DNA of 64,000 nucleotides from Adiantum capillus-veneris (GCA_014529385.2 CM043952.1:155933557-155997556), one strand, 5' to 3'; numbered from the stretch's first letter, positions 1-11,382 are shown. The notes: a model not told the origin generated them from the letters alone. Numbers and translations are program-made.

Positions 1-480
1 TATATATGTCTTTTTTTGCATTCTATTGTTTTACAATGCTAAAGTGAAGCTTCACCTTGCATAATTCTAATAAATTCTATACACACACACACATATTAAT
101 TAGTTTTTCTTATTTCACCTTTCATTTCACAACTTCACATGGCTTTACATTACTTGCATTCTATAGCTTGATTCCAGTCAGTGTTAACATTCAAAAAAGT
201 CTCTTTTATTAAGCGGTTGCTGGTCGAATTTCCTCCTCACAAAGAAGAAAACCGGAAATACTAGCAAAAATTTTGAGATTTACAAAATTTTTGGACGACT
301 TTCTCACATATTTCATCAGTTTTTCTTCCGTTTACCATGGTTTGCAACTAGCTAGTCTCGATTTTCAATCGGCTCAAGACTAAGCTGAGGCAATCCTTTC
401 CCAAACAATGATACCATTTTAATTCAACCTAGCAATTTTATCACTTTCTTATTGTTTTTGAAAGCCGTTGTGACCCTTTC
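1..480. repeat. AT-rich dispersed repeat, copy 1
   Basis: This stretch matches 5422-5935 over several hundred bases. Shared landmarks in the same order are GCTAAAGTGAAGCTTCACC, a short (CA)n, the run ATTTCACAACTTCACATGG and AGAAGAAAACCGGAAATACT. The two copies are direct repeats about 5.4 kb apart and differ by many small substitutions and indels, so they are not recent. No coding capacity is seen. It could be part of an unrecognised non-autonomous element or a decayed LTR; termini cannot be fixed because the left end lies outside the window. Confidence 0.7.
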
Positions 481-682
481 ACTTGTTTCTTTAAAGTCTC
501 TTTCATATGCCAGAGAAGTGAATGGAGCTTCTTTAGGGAAATAGCATTTAAAGGACATCATATCTTTCTCTTCACATGACCTTTTGAGCAACACATGTCA
601 AACAACTAGAGATGAACTACCTTCACCTATATGGATACGAAGGCCTTTAGCAGCCAAAGAAGAACCAGTTAATTCATCAAAC

Positions 683-1290
683 AAGGTGAAAATTCATTAT
701 GGCCTACATAAAGCTATTGAGAACAATTTCATAATAAGAGGTTTCTTTGTGAGATAGAAAAATAGAAAGTGCATAAAAAAATCATGTTTGACAAAATACT
801 CAATGTCCCTCTTTAAAGAGAGAGAGGTACACAAATTTCAATACCCACTCACAAGGACCTAAAAATAAAATTTATTATCATTAACTTGCCATGTGGCACT
901 AATTTGCAAGCTTTATCAAACGGTATAAAGATGAGCCCAAAATCTAACCCTTTACTAAGGACTACTTATGTAGTTCAAATAGAAGGTTCTTGACATTCAT
1001 GTCAACATTTTAATAGAGGAGTTCTTTAAGTGCCCTACTACGAACTCATGTTATATATAGGGGGTTCTTAACACTGAACCCCTCAAGAGATTACTTCAAA
1101 GTGCACACAATCTTTTCAACACATGTTTTGTATTGCCACCTAATCCATCCCTACAATCACACGAGTTAATCTTTCTATCAAATGTACAAGGTGAACAAGG
1201 TGAAAATTCACTATGGCCTATAAGTCTATTAAGAACTGTTTCATAATAAATTCTTCTTTGTGAGAGGAAAGAATAGAAAGTGACACTAGT
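683..1290. repeat. AT-rich repeat family with foldback motif, left copies
   Basis: Two kinds of module alternate here. One begins near AAGGTGAAAATTCA(C/T)TATGGCC and recurs at about 683 and 1196. The other runs from a TGTTTGACA...CTCTTTAAAGAG motif near 785 to GGACTACTTATGTAGTTC at 959-976, an almost perfect 7-bp-stem foldback. The same modules occur at 5965-6172 and several times in 27472-28640. No protein is encoded. The family could be a foldback or MITE-like element, but I could not define target-site duplications. Confidence 0.65.
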
Positions 1291-1390
1291 AAAACATGTG
1301 GTATCACAATAAAAGATTAGGATTTTTGTCTTTTTAAAACAAACCCTTAGTGACGTTATGTTGGGTTAGGGAGACTTTTATAGTTTTTAG

Positions 1391-1655
1391 TGCATGATGG
1401 AGACTTACCTTCTATACTATATATAATTGAGCTTAAAATTTTCAAGGAAAGAGAGGGTATCCATGTGTCACTCTCTCCTTTATTTCAAGAACTTAGAAAA
1501 CATTTGGTTTGTACTGTATTTTCAGTGCATGATGGAGACTTACCTTCTATACTATATATAATTGAGCTTAAAATTTTCAAGGAAAGAGAGGGCATCCATG
1601 TGTCACTCTCTCCTTTATTTCAAGAACTTAGAAAACATTTGGTTTGTACTGTAAA
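1391..1655. repeat. Perfect-frame tandem duplication, period 135 bp, two units
   Basis: Unit one starts at 1391 and unit two at 1526. They differ by what looks like a single base (GGTATCC versus GGCATCC), so the duplication is very recent. Because 135 is a multiple of three, a 103-codon reading frame (1390-1701, plus strand) stays open through both units. The predicted peptide resembles no family I know and its length is explained by the duplication. I treat it as a repeat, not a gene. Confidence 0.85.
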
Positions 1656-1960
1656 AGTGAAAGGTAAGTTAGATATCCTTTGGTTTGAAATAAAAAAGTA
1701 AAGGGTAAGTAGCAAGTACAATGATGGTAGAAAATGAAAAGACTTAGTTTTGACTTCTCAGCTCTATCAAAGAGTCACAACACTTAGTATTATATATATA
1801 TTTATATTATTTAAACTATTTAGCAAGGCTATGGAGTTTCACTTTAGCCTTCAATTTTGAAGGGTGATTACTTTTGTTTTTGTAAAGGTTGGCTCTACAT
1901 CACAGCTTAGGAAAATAACGAGCAACGAGCTGTGTCACACGTGAATAAGTTGGTCCGCCT
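1656..1960. other. AT-rich non-coding stretch
   Basis: Nothing recognisable is seen apart from a short TA-rich run near 1792-1815. Confidence 0.5.
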
Positions 1961-1963
1961 TGA

Positions 1964-1966
<3 letters not shown>

Positions 1967-2039
<73 letters not shown>

Positions 2040-2106
2040 GCATATCGCAGGTCTAAGAGAGAGAGACCAGGTTTCATTTTCTTCGGCACCGTCATGTGTC
2101 GCGAGT

Positions 2107-2182
<76 letters not shown>

Positions 2183-2305
2183 ATCCCATTTATTCCTGCT
2201 GAGGAGTGTGTATGTCTATTTCTGTTCGAAAGAGAGAGAGAGAGTATCATTGATTAGCCTTGCGCTTGACAGAGAATGCTCCCCCCCCCCCCCCCCCCCC
2301 CCCCC
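1967..2305. repeat. Compound microsatellite cluster and 25-base C run
   Basis: The order is (TG)n at 1967-1996, (GA)n at 1997-2034, a longer (GA)n at about 2109-2177, a short (GA)n near 2231-2244 and an uninterrupted run of 25 C at 2281-2305. Open frames across it in both directions encode only Glu-Arg, Ser-Leu or Val-Cys dipeptide strings and are artefacts of the repeat. Homopolymer length may be affected by sequencing error. Confidence 0.95.
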
Positions 2306-2605
2306 TCCTTAAACTCGATCATGAACACAACCCACCACTTACTTCGTGTATAACGTCTCAAATGTTGCCGCAAAACAGGACTCATGTAGTCTCCTCTATC
2401 AACACCACTGGCTGCCAATAACTGATCCGCCACGAGACCCATACTCTTATACAACCTCAATCCTCTTCTGGCCAGGACGCCAAGACTCTGGATTTAATAC
2501 ATGTCCCACTCGCCACAAGCACTTTTTGAGCCACCTACTTTTCTACCGCTGCCTGTCCACCACCCTTGATCATGACGAGCTCCACTTTTGCCTAGTTGTA
2601 GCCCT

Positions 2606-2648
<43 letters not shown>

Positions 2649-3637
2649 GAAAGAGTTTCACATCCATCTCCGCACTTCTTTCGTCTTTTTTTGGCTAATC
2701 AGCGGATGCTACAATGTTGAGAGCTCCAACATGACCATCCATGATTTTTAGCTTTCCCAAGTTTTCACATCTCGTAGTCCTCACATAGGCAAGAAAAAAG
2801 GGGTTCTGCAAAGGGGACAAGTGGCATTGCCTGTTGCAATAGTGCTCATGGCAATGGTCGTGCAAGGCGGGTCTTCCATTCAGTGTTTGGAAAAATGTGT
2901 CTCAGCTTAATATCACGCCGTTTTCAATTTCAAAGATGTCGGTTGAGGGCAAGGAAAAAAGGAGAAATCCAGCCCCAAAATAGAGAAAAATAGTGGTAAA
3001 ACCTGCAAAATAAACCTGTTTTCTAAATTTTCTCTTTGAAAATTAAGGGAAAGCAATTTTTTACGTTTGAAGAAATGATTTTTCAAGAACATTGATGTGA
3101 TTGCATTGGAGGATGATCATTGCCACTCAAGGGTATTGGCCTTGGTATTGGAGTTAGCAATCCTTTTCTCATTTGGATCCTCCTTGGTGTTGCATACCTA
3201 ATGTCGGCCTTTTGCCTCCCCTTAGAAATGATGACTCCGGTCTCTTACTGAAGGGCTGCCTCCATTCATGTGCCTCCATTGTAGGACTGCCTCCATGTCA
3301 TTTTGCTTACATTTAGAGCATGGTCACTTTGGAACAACTAAATATCCTTCGAACTTTGTTTGCAAGTCAAGAAAATCGATGGCTTTTCGGAGATAAATGC
3401 TTAATTTGATTGAGTGATGAGACAGATCTTGAGCAGGTTCGTGCCAACCAAGAGGGCCTCAAAAGTCAACCATGTGAAAGGCTATGCCTGTTTTGAGGCT
3501 CTTAAGTACCACAATTAGATAGGTAGAGAGAGAAGAGCCAGCTCGTGACCGAGCAAAAAGTAGGCTCACTGGTACACACGACGAGGCTCTTCGCCTCTCA
3601 TGTGCTTCATTTTAATACTACAAACTAGACATGCAGC

Positions 3638-3638
<1 letters not shown>
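2306..3638. other. No gene seen; (CA)n microsatellite at 2608-2644
   Basis: Apart from the (CA)n tract at about 2608-2644, no conserved coding sequence, LTR end or terminal repeat is seen on either strand. Short open frames here lack codon bias or similarity to any family I recognise. Confidence 0.5.

Positions 3639-3679
<41 letters not shown>
3639..3679. repeat. (GA)n microsatellite
   Basis: An uninterrupted GA dinucleotide tract of about 40 bases in otherwise unannotated sequence. Confidence 0.95.
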
Positions 3680-3681
<2 letters not shown>

Positions 3682-4400
3682 CCTTAAAGGTCAGATTGAC
3701 CTATGGGACCGAGTACAACATGTAACATGCTTGAAGACTATGGATATAAGGGTGGCCATTGACAAGTTGAATCCATGAGGTGGCTAGGAGAGAAAGCTAT
3801 GTAGGCCATGGTATGGGCGAAAATGTGGGTAAAAATCAAGTTTGATGTGATCAAAAGCTGCACAATTATGTAGGGTATGATGATCGCACTCTCAAATTGT
3901 TAAGGAATATAATTCGCGTACAAAAAGAGACTCTCTTTCATGTAGTGCCTCAATGCTCTGTCTCACATTTAAGGGAATGGGAGCTAAGCCAAATGGCTGC
4001 TATGGTATAAAATATGGGTAAGGGAAAGCATGTGAATGGTTGAATATAGTTGGCTCTCTCAAAGAAGAAAATGCATGTGTGTATGTTTTGTGTGTGTGTG
4101 TGTGTATTTTGTAGCACACCCTTTCTTTTAGCATGATGCCCAAAACTCTTGCAAGAGAAATGATTGAGTGAAATTTTCTGCTTTCATTGCCCTCACATTT
4201 TAAGGTGCCAATGGTGCCCAAATGTATACAAAAAAATAATACTCACCTTATATTACTAACATGCTTACGGTCAATTGCAAGAGACCTCAACATCCATGCG
4301 ACGAGTCTTGGTAGATGTAAGTGTACATGCTAGCTAGATTGAGTGCAATCCAACCTGTAAATTTTGAAATTTACCTACATATAGAGACAAAGTTTCTATA
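3680..4400. other. No gene seen
   Basis: Unremarkable AT-rich DNA with a short (TG)n near 4089-4105. Nothing coding can be supported on either strand. Confidence 0.5.
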
Positions 4401-4493
4401 GCCATGCAATCACCCCCAGGTCACACATCCATCATGAATACTGCCTTTGAGAAGCAAACGACACACTACTCACCAAATCAATTGTACATACCA

Positions 4494-4652
4494 ATGGCAA
4501 AGTTTCTTCTACTACTATGTGGTGTAATGTTAGCATGTTGGGTCATGGATGGTCAGTGCCAACAAATAGTAGTTGATGACTTAGTTGACTATGATACCCC
4601 AAATGCAAGACCAAAACTACACGAGAGAAGCATAGGAGAGTTGCTATCATGA
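4494..4652 (+). CDS. Candidate small secreted peptide, 52 codons
   Basis: I do not recognise this protein. An upstream in-frame ATG at 4404 exists, but the ATG at 4494 gives a textbook signal peptide: MAKF, a hydrophobic stretch LLLLCGVMLACWV at about residues 5-17, and a likely cleavage near GQC/QQ at residues 21-23. The mature part would be about 30 residues, acidic first (VVDDLVDYDTP) and then basic (RPKLHERS), and it has no cysteine pairs typical of defensins. The frame ends in TGA at about 4650. Sequence just downstream in other frames also looks protein-like, so this may be the first exon or a frameshifted remnant of a longer secreted protein. It could also be chance. No transcript evidence is available. 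Confidence 0.35.
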   Translation: MAKFLLLLCGVMLACWVMDGQCQQIVVDDLVDYDTPNARPKLHERSIGELLS

Positions 4653-4966
4653 CCAATGCCTTGATTGGTAAGGATGGTGAGAAGGGATGCTAATGCATCT
4701 AAAGAATTCATCGTTCAATGCAAACACTATATCCAAAGAAGGATACCATCTCTCTATTAGTCTATTTAGAGGGCCACTACCACTCACCAGGGTCCCATAT
4801 CAATTGTGTGAGGGGGATGTCTCTAGCCTAATCGGAAATTCGCCGCCTCCTTAGAGAGAAACATAGGATGTTAAGACAAGAAATCATGTGAAGGGAGACC
4901 ATTACTTAATTCATTCCCACAAGACCTCAAATTGATCTGATAACTCTTGAACTCAACACGCGTGCG

Positions 4967-5000
<34 letters not shown>

Positions 5001-5421
5001 GAGGGGAGGGGGGACAAACTTGCCATGATTAGGAGGAGTATGTTGGAGCTTGGCATGACCAACTAGAAGGAGATTTGTCCTTGCTCAATGCACAAGAATG
5101 TGGAGAGTAACTACACTTTATTAGTTGCTCGATCTTACAATGACATAGTGTTGATCCAAAAGAAAGATTTATTCTTGGTTGATGTGAATGTGGAGGGCAC
5201 TTAGAGCTTGTGTGTTGTCATACATTTTCATCTAAAAAGTAGTTATAGTGGTGGTTGATGCACAAGTGTATTAAAGAGCTATAAAAGCTCACATGAGAAT
5301 CATAGAAATTTGCCCACATTTGCCCTCCTTGTGAAGGGAAGGAGAACAATGGTTGCTTCAATTGACGCACATGTAGCCACGGTAACGCGCGGGTCACATA
5401 CTAGTTCATTTTACATCCTGA
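4653..5421. other. No gene seen; (CA)n at about 4967-4991
   Basis: The stretch holds a CA microsatellite followed by a short GA tract, and otherwise nothing I can support on either strand. Confidence 0.5.
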
Positions 5422-5935
5422 CATGTTTTACGTTTCTTGCATTCTATTGTTTTAGAATGCTAAAGTGAAGCTTCACCTTGCATAATTTTAGTAAATTTTA
5501 CACACACACACTTTTTTTTTTCATTTTATTGTTTTTGCGTGATTCTAATAAATTCTATACACACACACATATATTAATTAGCTCTTTTTATTTTACCTTT
5601 CATTTCACAACTTCACATGGATTTACATTTCTTGCATTTTATGACTTGATTCCAGCTAGTGTTAACATTTGAGAAAGTCTCTTTTATTAAGCAGCTGATG
5701 ATCGAGTTTCTTCCTCACAAAGAAGAAAACCGGAAATACTAGTAGAAATTTTGAGGTTTGCAAAATTTTTGGACGACTTTCTCATTTATTTCATCGATTT
5801 TTCTTCCATTTACCATGGTTTGTAGCTAGCTAGTCTCAATTTTCAATTGGCTCAAGACTCAACCTAACAATTTTATCACTTTCTTATTGTTTTTGAAAGC
5901 TGTCGTACCCTTTCACTTATTTTTTAAAGTACGAC
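5422..5935. repeat. AT-rich dispersed repeat, copy 2
   Basis: Second copy of the repeat at 1-480, in the same orientation. It carries an extra internal (CA)n/T-rich block near 5500-5540 compared with the first copy. See that entry for shared landmarks. Confidence 0.7.
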
Positions 5936-5964
5936 AACAATCAACTATTTAGTTTACAGTATAT

Positions 5965-6172
5965 TATAAAAGCATAAAAAATAATGTTTGACACAATACT
6001 CAATGCCCCTCTTTAACGAGAGATACACAAATGTCAACACCCTCTCATAAGTGTTAAAAGAAATAATATACAAAAAATATATATTATCATTAACTTGCCA
6101 TGTGACATTAATTGGAAAGCTTTTTCCAATGGTCCAGGTTTGCTAACTAAAGACTACTTATGTAGTCCAATA
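5965..6172. repeat. AT-rich foldback-motif repeat
   Basis: Matches the 780-990 and 27800-28620 modules: a TGTTTGACACAATACTCAATG block, the CTCTTTAA motif, ATTAACTTGCCATGTG and, at the right end, a GACTACTTATGTAGTC foldback. The candidate copia LTR begins immediately after it. Confidence 0.65.
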
Positions 6173-6550
6173 TGTTCAAATACCCATCTTATGTAGAATA
6201 AGGCACTTGTAAAGCAACCATGCCCATGGTATATGGCAAATCATGCCTATTGAGCTTCTCTCCACTAGTGCACTAGTCTTCAATGGGGAGGCCACTTTTT
6301 TCCATATTGAGTAACCTTAAATTGTTACCATATACATGTGGTAATGATGTTTGTGATCACACTTAGGACCGTCAGGGCATTTTTTCACTTCCTAGGAGGT
6401 TTTTTCTCCGTGCATTGTATACACTCCCATCACTCTAGGGCTATCTTATCTTTCCATTGCACACTAAGAAATATATTCTCTGTTATGTGCCTTGAGCTTC
6501 CTTCATCTTCTCCAAGCTCTGTGTGTTTTCCTGCAACCCTAACTCCAACA
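6173..6550 (+). mobile_element. Candidate copia 5' LTR (solo or truncated element)
   Basis: The right edge is well supported: it ends in CTCCAACA two bases before a perfect initiator-Met primer-binding site. The left edge is a guess, set at the first TG after the upstream repeat (TGTTCAAATACC), which would give a 378-bp LTR. No matching 3' LTR was found in the window, so the element is truncated and its length is unknown. Confidence 0.55.
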
Positions 6551-6552
6551 AT

Positions 6553-6564
6553 TGGTATCAGAGC
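6553..6564 (+). other. Primer-binding site, initiator-Met tRNA type
   Basis: TGGTATCAGAGC is the canonical plant copia primer-binding site, complementary to the 3' end of initiator-Met tRNA. Its position two bases after the LTR end fixes the element's orientation as plus strand. Confidence 0.9.
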
Positions 6565-6822
6565 AGGTTGCGTCCTCCCGGGCTCAGCCGCCAATAGCTC
6601 CAGGACACTCCTACTCACTTTCTCCAATTTCTATGAGCTTTGGTGAGCGTCTATCGTAAGATGACAAATATTTTGGGAGAGCTTGTAGAGCTGGATCTGC
6701 TCAAATTTTTTATTCGGCTCATTTCGGCCTTCGTTTCCATTACAGGTCGTACTGCATAGGCTATTTCATCATTTTTTGTCAATTTCATTTTTTGCATAGT
6801 AGATCCCTTACAGCTTTTTACC

Positions 6823-6906
6823 ATGTCTAGCAGCAACACAGATGTGTTCACGATGTTTGTTGCTGGTGTGAGGTACCCACCCCGTCGTATCAAACAACGG
6901 ATCTGA
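6823..6906 (+). pseudogene. Truncated start of copia gag
   Basis: A leader of about 260 bases after the primer site leads to an ATG with a Ser-rich beginning (MSSSNTDVFTMF), where copia gag normally starts. The frame runs for only 27 codons before a stop, and sequence after about 6875 no longer resembles copia. This is therefore the broken 5' end of an element whose body has been lost. The assignment to gag rests on position, not on a recognised domain. Confidence 0.45.
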
Positions 6907-7908
6907 TGGTAAACCTGGTGGCCACTAGATCTATAGCGGAAGCAAACAAAATGGTTCAGGGTTCGACTAGCGGACGATCTCTCATCACAAAGTGAGTCGA
7001 GTTCGAGCCTACTAGCAAGGAGATCTAGCTCCACCTCGCAGGGGAAGCGTACTTAAACTATCTAGCGATCCTATGACCCACCTTCCAAGAGGAGAGAAGC
7101 CTCGAGTGCCTTTTTCCCCGTGTTTCAGAGGCACGTACTCTCAAGAATTCCCCACTCTAGGGGCAATGAGCATTACTAATATCGAGTAAGCACTATGGGG
7201 ACAGAGAGTTCCCGACCAATCGGGACCACCCATCTCGTAGGCATTGGCAACCTGAGCCAAGCCCCCACTTTCCACCCCCACACTCACACTTCCTTGTGTG
7301 ACTTAATTACTACCACAAAGGTTGTTCAACATAAAGATTCCTTGTTTAATTCCGAATCACATTGTTCGTTAATACAGCCCTTCAACCAGTATTGCAAACA
7401 ACACCAAGACAGAATTCTAGTAAAAATTCTACTCAAACTTATTCATAAAAATTCCAATGTTCTGGAGGTACAACATCCCCCCTCCAGCGAGAGTTCACTC
7501 CTCCCGTTGTCGCCTAGCTGCCCATACAACTACGTATGTCCACCGCATAGAAAGCACGACATGGACATTCCCACCGCATAGAAAGCAAGTCGTGGGTTCC
7601 CACCGCTTAACCAGCAGTCGTGGGTATCCACCGCTTAACCAGCAGTCGTGGATTCAAGAGCCCTTAACCAAGAACTCTACCCCCTGTGATCAGGAGGGGT
7701 TTCATGACTAATTCAACATTGGAAATAGAATGAACCTGTCGAGCTAAATTTTCCCTAGCAGACATTCTTTCCTATTGCAAACAGTATATCCATCAACATT
7801 ATCTTCCTACTTTAGAACTTAACGTACAATGATTTCAATGCCGAGGTTTCCGTCGGATTTCTCCAACATGTTCGGGGATATGAACATTCTTAACTAGCGT
7901 ATGCAATG
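6907..7908. other. Unassigned sequence, possible LTR-element remnant; short tandem units at about 7540-7660
   Basis: No gene can be supported. Between about 7540 and 7660 a unit of roughly 28-30 bases containing CCACCGC(A/T)TA...GCA...GTCGTGG recurs three to four times. On the minus strand, sequence left of the small ORF at 7909-8094 keeps a protein-like frame near 7670-7770, which may be a downstream piece of the same broken gene. Confidence 0.4.
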
Positions 7909-8094
7909 TTAATTTAAACAACTTGAAATAAAAATATGATCTACCTCTTCCATTTCTTCATCGAAGGCTCGTGAGATGGCCGGTATTTGTTCCTCCATAG
8001 GAGCCTTTCCTTTTCCGTTGACATTGCTTGTTCCCGCTTCGCGGTCATGGGCTCCACCGAAGCGAGTTCTCTTAACCGGGGCCATTTTTCTCAC
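7909..8094 (-). pseudogene. Possible N-terminus of a minus-strand gag
   Basis: Starting from the second Met, the frame reads MAPVKRTRFGG and then a polar stretch with GKGKAP. That is the style of many plant gypsy gag N-termini. The frame ends after about 60 codons. To its right, upstream on the minus strand, lies about 1.3 kb of leader- or LTR-like sequence with a TATA-like CTATTTAAAGG near 8985-8996. No pol domain is seen. A host-gene first exon is an alternative. Confidence is low. Confidence 0.3.
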
Positions 8095-9600
8095 TACTTA
8101 AATGATAGACTTAAAAAAAAGAGCTAAGGTCCGAGAGTAACATGACAAACCAATCGGCAGATTAGATTTATTAAAGACTCCTCCTTATGCACGAGGTTAG
8201 ATTTTTCTCTTTTTGCCCTAGCAATTTTTAAGGGTAATTCTGTATCCACCCTATGGGAAACGACTCTAAGGTTAATTACTTGGCTTAGATGATTAAGAAA
8301 TTCAGAGTTTTTCTAATTGATTCACGAAAGATATGAAGTAAGCAAGCTCATTCATTTTCCTAGAGCAATATGAAGGTGCAAAGTGACCGCAGCATGTGTG
8401 ATGGAAAAACCTTCTTCTTATTGGACTAATGACGGATTAAATTTTCAGCCTTAATCACATCTAAATGTGGGAGAAGATTAAGTATAATTTAATTACAACT
8501 CTGTTGAGTAGTGAAAGATTGAATTCTGACAAATCTACACTATTACTAGCTGACAATTTATTGACTATACTGCCTAGAGAGAGAATCTTTCCTAATCATG
8601 CATCAATCCTTGATTAAGGATGATAAATGGCTGAATAAACTAACTAAATGAATGATAATTATGTAATGAAGTGTAGCTATGAAAACTTAGAGAGCAGCTA
8701 TAGAGAATTATAGCCAAAAGTAGGCATAGTAGACAAGAATTATGAGTGGGTAATGATGAGATTAAGAAGAGCAGTAATTAAACCATAATTACTGTGATTA
8801 GGGGCTGAGAATCCTCTTAAATTTCTGATGCAATGAATCCTCGAGATGGGAATTTCGGCAGCACCTCCCTCCTTGCTTCTCCTTCAAAAGCTGTGTGTGT
8901 GCTGGCAGCACCTTCCCAGTGTGTAGGTGTGTGAGTATGCAATGTGTGTGTGTGAGCATACATGCCTGTGTGTGTGTGTGTGGGCCTTTAAATAGGCTCC
9001 TACAGGCTGAAAATCGATCTGGGTTGCTAAATGCATCTGGGAGCTTCTCCAGTTAAGCATGGCAAGTCCAGTTCTCTGCCCACCAAGTGTCAGGTTGGCT
9101 TGGTTAACTGGTTCTGAGACTGAGTTGCAGGCTTGGCAGCTTTCCCAAGACTCCCACAAAGCAAGAGGGAGCCCCCTAGCTGCTATAGCTGATCTGGAGT
9201 GGGCTGGGACCTGTTCCCACACTGTTCCGGGCCCCCGATACCTCCCCGGACAATTTTTAGGAAAATTGGTTCTAGGCTAAAATGGGTCATACGAAGCGGA
9301 TTTTGATGCCGTAAATTGCCATACGAAGCTCTAACTAAGGCGTACTGGCCCGAGTACCTGCCATATTTAGCAACCCTCGGGGTCCGAAAATGCATTTTTT
9401 TCAAATTCGGGGTACTGGTGCAGATTTTCGAGACGGTCGAGACTGGACGGGTCGGGTGACCAAAAACTTACTATATTTGGAAAATTTTCACAAAAATTAT
9501 TTTAATTCACATTTTGAAGCTTTATAACATTTTAAACATCATGGCACTGACAGAATTCGGAAAACTGCTAAAAATAGTAACTTTTTTTTCATTATGATCA
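8095..9600 (-). mobile_element. Probable LTR/leader remnant of a minus-strand element
   Basis: The stretch reads most naturally on the minus strand as promoter, TATA-like box near 8990, (CA)-rich segment and a long AT-rich untranslated leader ending at the gag-like ATG near 8085. No paired LTR, primer site or target duplication could be identified, so this is inference from layout only. Confidence 0.3.
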
Positions 9601-10095
9601 TTTCATGGTACAAGGGTGCTCTTTTTGGTTGGGGTCAGAGACCTTACAGCTGGGGATAGATTATGGGGACAACTATCCTATGTGGGCTTATATGATACAA
9701 CATGTTCTAGTATTAAAGGGCGTTTGGAACATTTTGAAGGCTTTAGCCACACCATGAGGGCAACATGGAGAGGAACTTGACATGTGTCCTTGTTGCTTCT
9801 TTAGATTAGGATTTCCTTGTGTGAGGGTGTGTGTTTTCTCTCATGCCCCTACAATGAAGACTCGTCCCCTCATGAGTAGAAATACTTGTTGATTTTTGGA
9901 ACAGCTTAAGCCCCTCTAGCACCTTAGTCATGGAGCACCTTATAACCTTAGTCATTAAGCACCTCAAGCACCTAGTCAGCAAGTACAACAAGCACCTCAA
10001 GCTTGGGCCGGGTTCCCACCTCAAGCTCATCCCTAGCTTGCCTAAGATCTAAGGACTTTTAACACGGAGATCTTTAATAAAGCTAACACTAAGGT
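9601..10095. other. No gene seen
   Basis: Contains imperfect short repeats built on CACCT(T/C)A...GTCA near 9905-9990, and nothing coding that I can support. Confidence 0.45.
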
Positions 10096-10268
10096 CTTTA
10101 AGCTTCATTCTAGCATTGCTCTTTGACAGCCATCGCTCATTTGGACCCTTTTCTTTGGCCTCGTGTTGAGATAGATCCATAAGCATCTTTAAGCTCCATT
10201 CTAGCATTGCTCTTTGACAGACCATCTCTCATTTGGACCCTTTGCTTTGACCCCATGTTCAGATAGAT
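10096..10268. repeat. Tandem duplication, period 91 bp, two units
   Basis: Units begin at 10096 and 10187 with CTTTAAGCT(T/C)CATTCTAGC and end with AGATAGAT. They differ by roughly ten substitutions and small indels. The block sits about 120 bp left of the DUF7869-like fragment. Confidence 0.8.
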
Positions 10269-10389
10269 ATGAAGCACATTTCTATATTCTAACCCTTGTT
10301 CCCGTTCATTCTCCCACATTAAATGATCATTTCAATATGAGAAAATCATTTGGGTTGGTTTGTTATTAGATTTTATGACAGAATGTATA

Positions 10390-11088
10390 TTGGCTACAAG
10401 TATCATTAACAAGTATGTAACAAATGGACATGGTCATGGGATTTATGGTCAATTCTTGCTTAATGTTCTATGGCCTTCAGATCCCAATGCTACATTTGGT
10501 TCCCTTGAGTTATGCTTACAGAATTTGAAAAGAATAGAAAACCATGGACTAGGAGATCTATGCCATGATGGTATGCCATGCAACAATGTAACATTGTTCA
10601 ATGCACTGAACTCAGGGACAACTCTAGACCACCACAGTAGAAATGAAATAACTGAGAGGAATGCATCAGCAATAACACCACCATTGGCTATTGAAGGATG
10701 TAATGAAGGGATTGATAACTTGCAATCAACCTCCTCTCAATGTGTTGTGGATACCATGTCCACTCTAGTATTTCAAAAAATTCATGATAATCTTTTGCTA
10801 CAGCTAGATCATTGTGCATGAGAAAATAACAATCGATTTTTATTTGCATACTTGTCCTTGCTAGTAGCAAAAGGTGATTTCAAAACCGTGCATTTGGGAT
10901 TCTTAATGGTCGGTCATACACATGAAGACATAGATGCAATGCTAGTAGGTTCTCGGAGAGATTGCAAACAGGAATGACATTCACTTTTCCACATTTAATG
11001 GAATATTTCCAAAATGTGAGAGATTGGCTCTAGCATTGTTTTTTATGACACAAGCTCCTGACTTCAAATCATTTGTCAAAGGATACAT
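10390..11088 (+). pseudogene. DUF7869-like transposase-type protein, copy 1, left half
   Basis: The translation aligns residue by residue with the middle of the better copy at 51760-54987: GHGHGIYGQFLLNVLWPSDP, then LLLQLDHCA, then LGFLMVGHTHEDIDAM, ending at DFKSFVKGYI. The family role is unproven; the spaced Asp residues and GHTHEDID suggest an RNase-H-like nuclease such as a transposase. It is 5'-truncated at about 10390, has a TGA right after LDHCA near 10819, a frameshift near 10945 and another stop near 11029. The reading frame is interrupted at 11088 by copia-1 and resumes at 22453. This copy is dead. Confidence 0.75.
11084..11088. other. Target-site duplication of copia-1, left (TACAT)
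   Basis: TACAT directly precedes the left LTR (TGTAAGG...). An identical TACAT follows the right LTR at 22448-22452. A 5-bp duplication is the normal size for copia integration. Confidence 0.9.
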
Positions 11089-11299
11089 TGTAAGGTCGGA
11101 GTGTGAGTGTATGGAAGCATGCAAGAGAGAGAACGAGAAGGGGGAAGGGGATGAAGGAGAAGCTGCAGAGGGAATTGGGTTAGTGGAGAGGAAAGTGAGA
11201 GATTAACTCAACTCTCTCACTTTATCTCCCTATATTGATTAAAGGGAAAAAAGGTAAGTAAGGGTGGTTTCCCACGACCACCTGGTCTACACCCCAACA
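11089..11299 (-). repeat. Copia-1 LTR, left (3' LTR of the element)
   Basis: It begins TGTAAGGTCGG and ends CACCCCAACA on the plus strand. Immediately right of it the minus strand reads a purine-rich AAGTGGAAGG tract, the expected position for plus-strand priming. Confidence 0.9.
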
Positions 11300-11382
11300 A
11301 CCTTCCACTTGAAGGTCATGGTGGCCAATAGTGGCATCATTATAGTTAGTCTATATAAAGTTGATGAAGCATTGCCTAGGCT

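Noticed and set aside
1907..2312. Open frames on both strands through the TG/GA/C tracts
   Set aside because: They encode only dipeptide strings (Arg-Glu, Ser-Leu, Cys-Val) or poly-Pro/poly-Gly dictated by the microsatellites.
6950..7030. tRNA-like GAGTTCGAGCC segment
   Set aside because: It resembles a T-arm only; no acceptor, D or anticodon arm with consistent spacing can be drawn.
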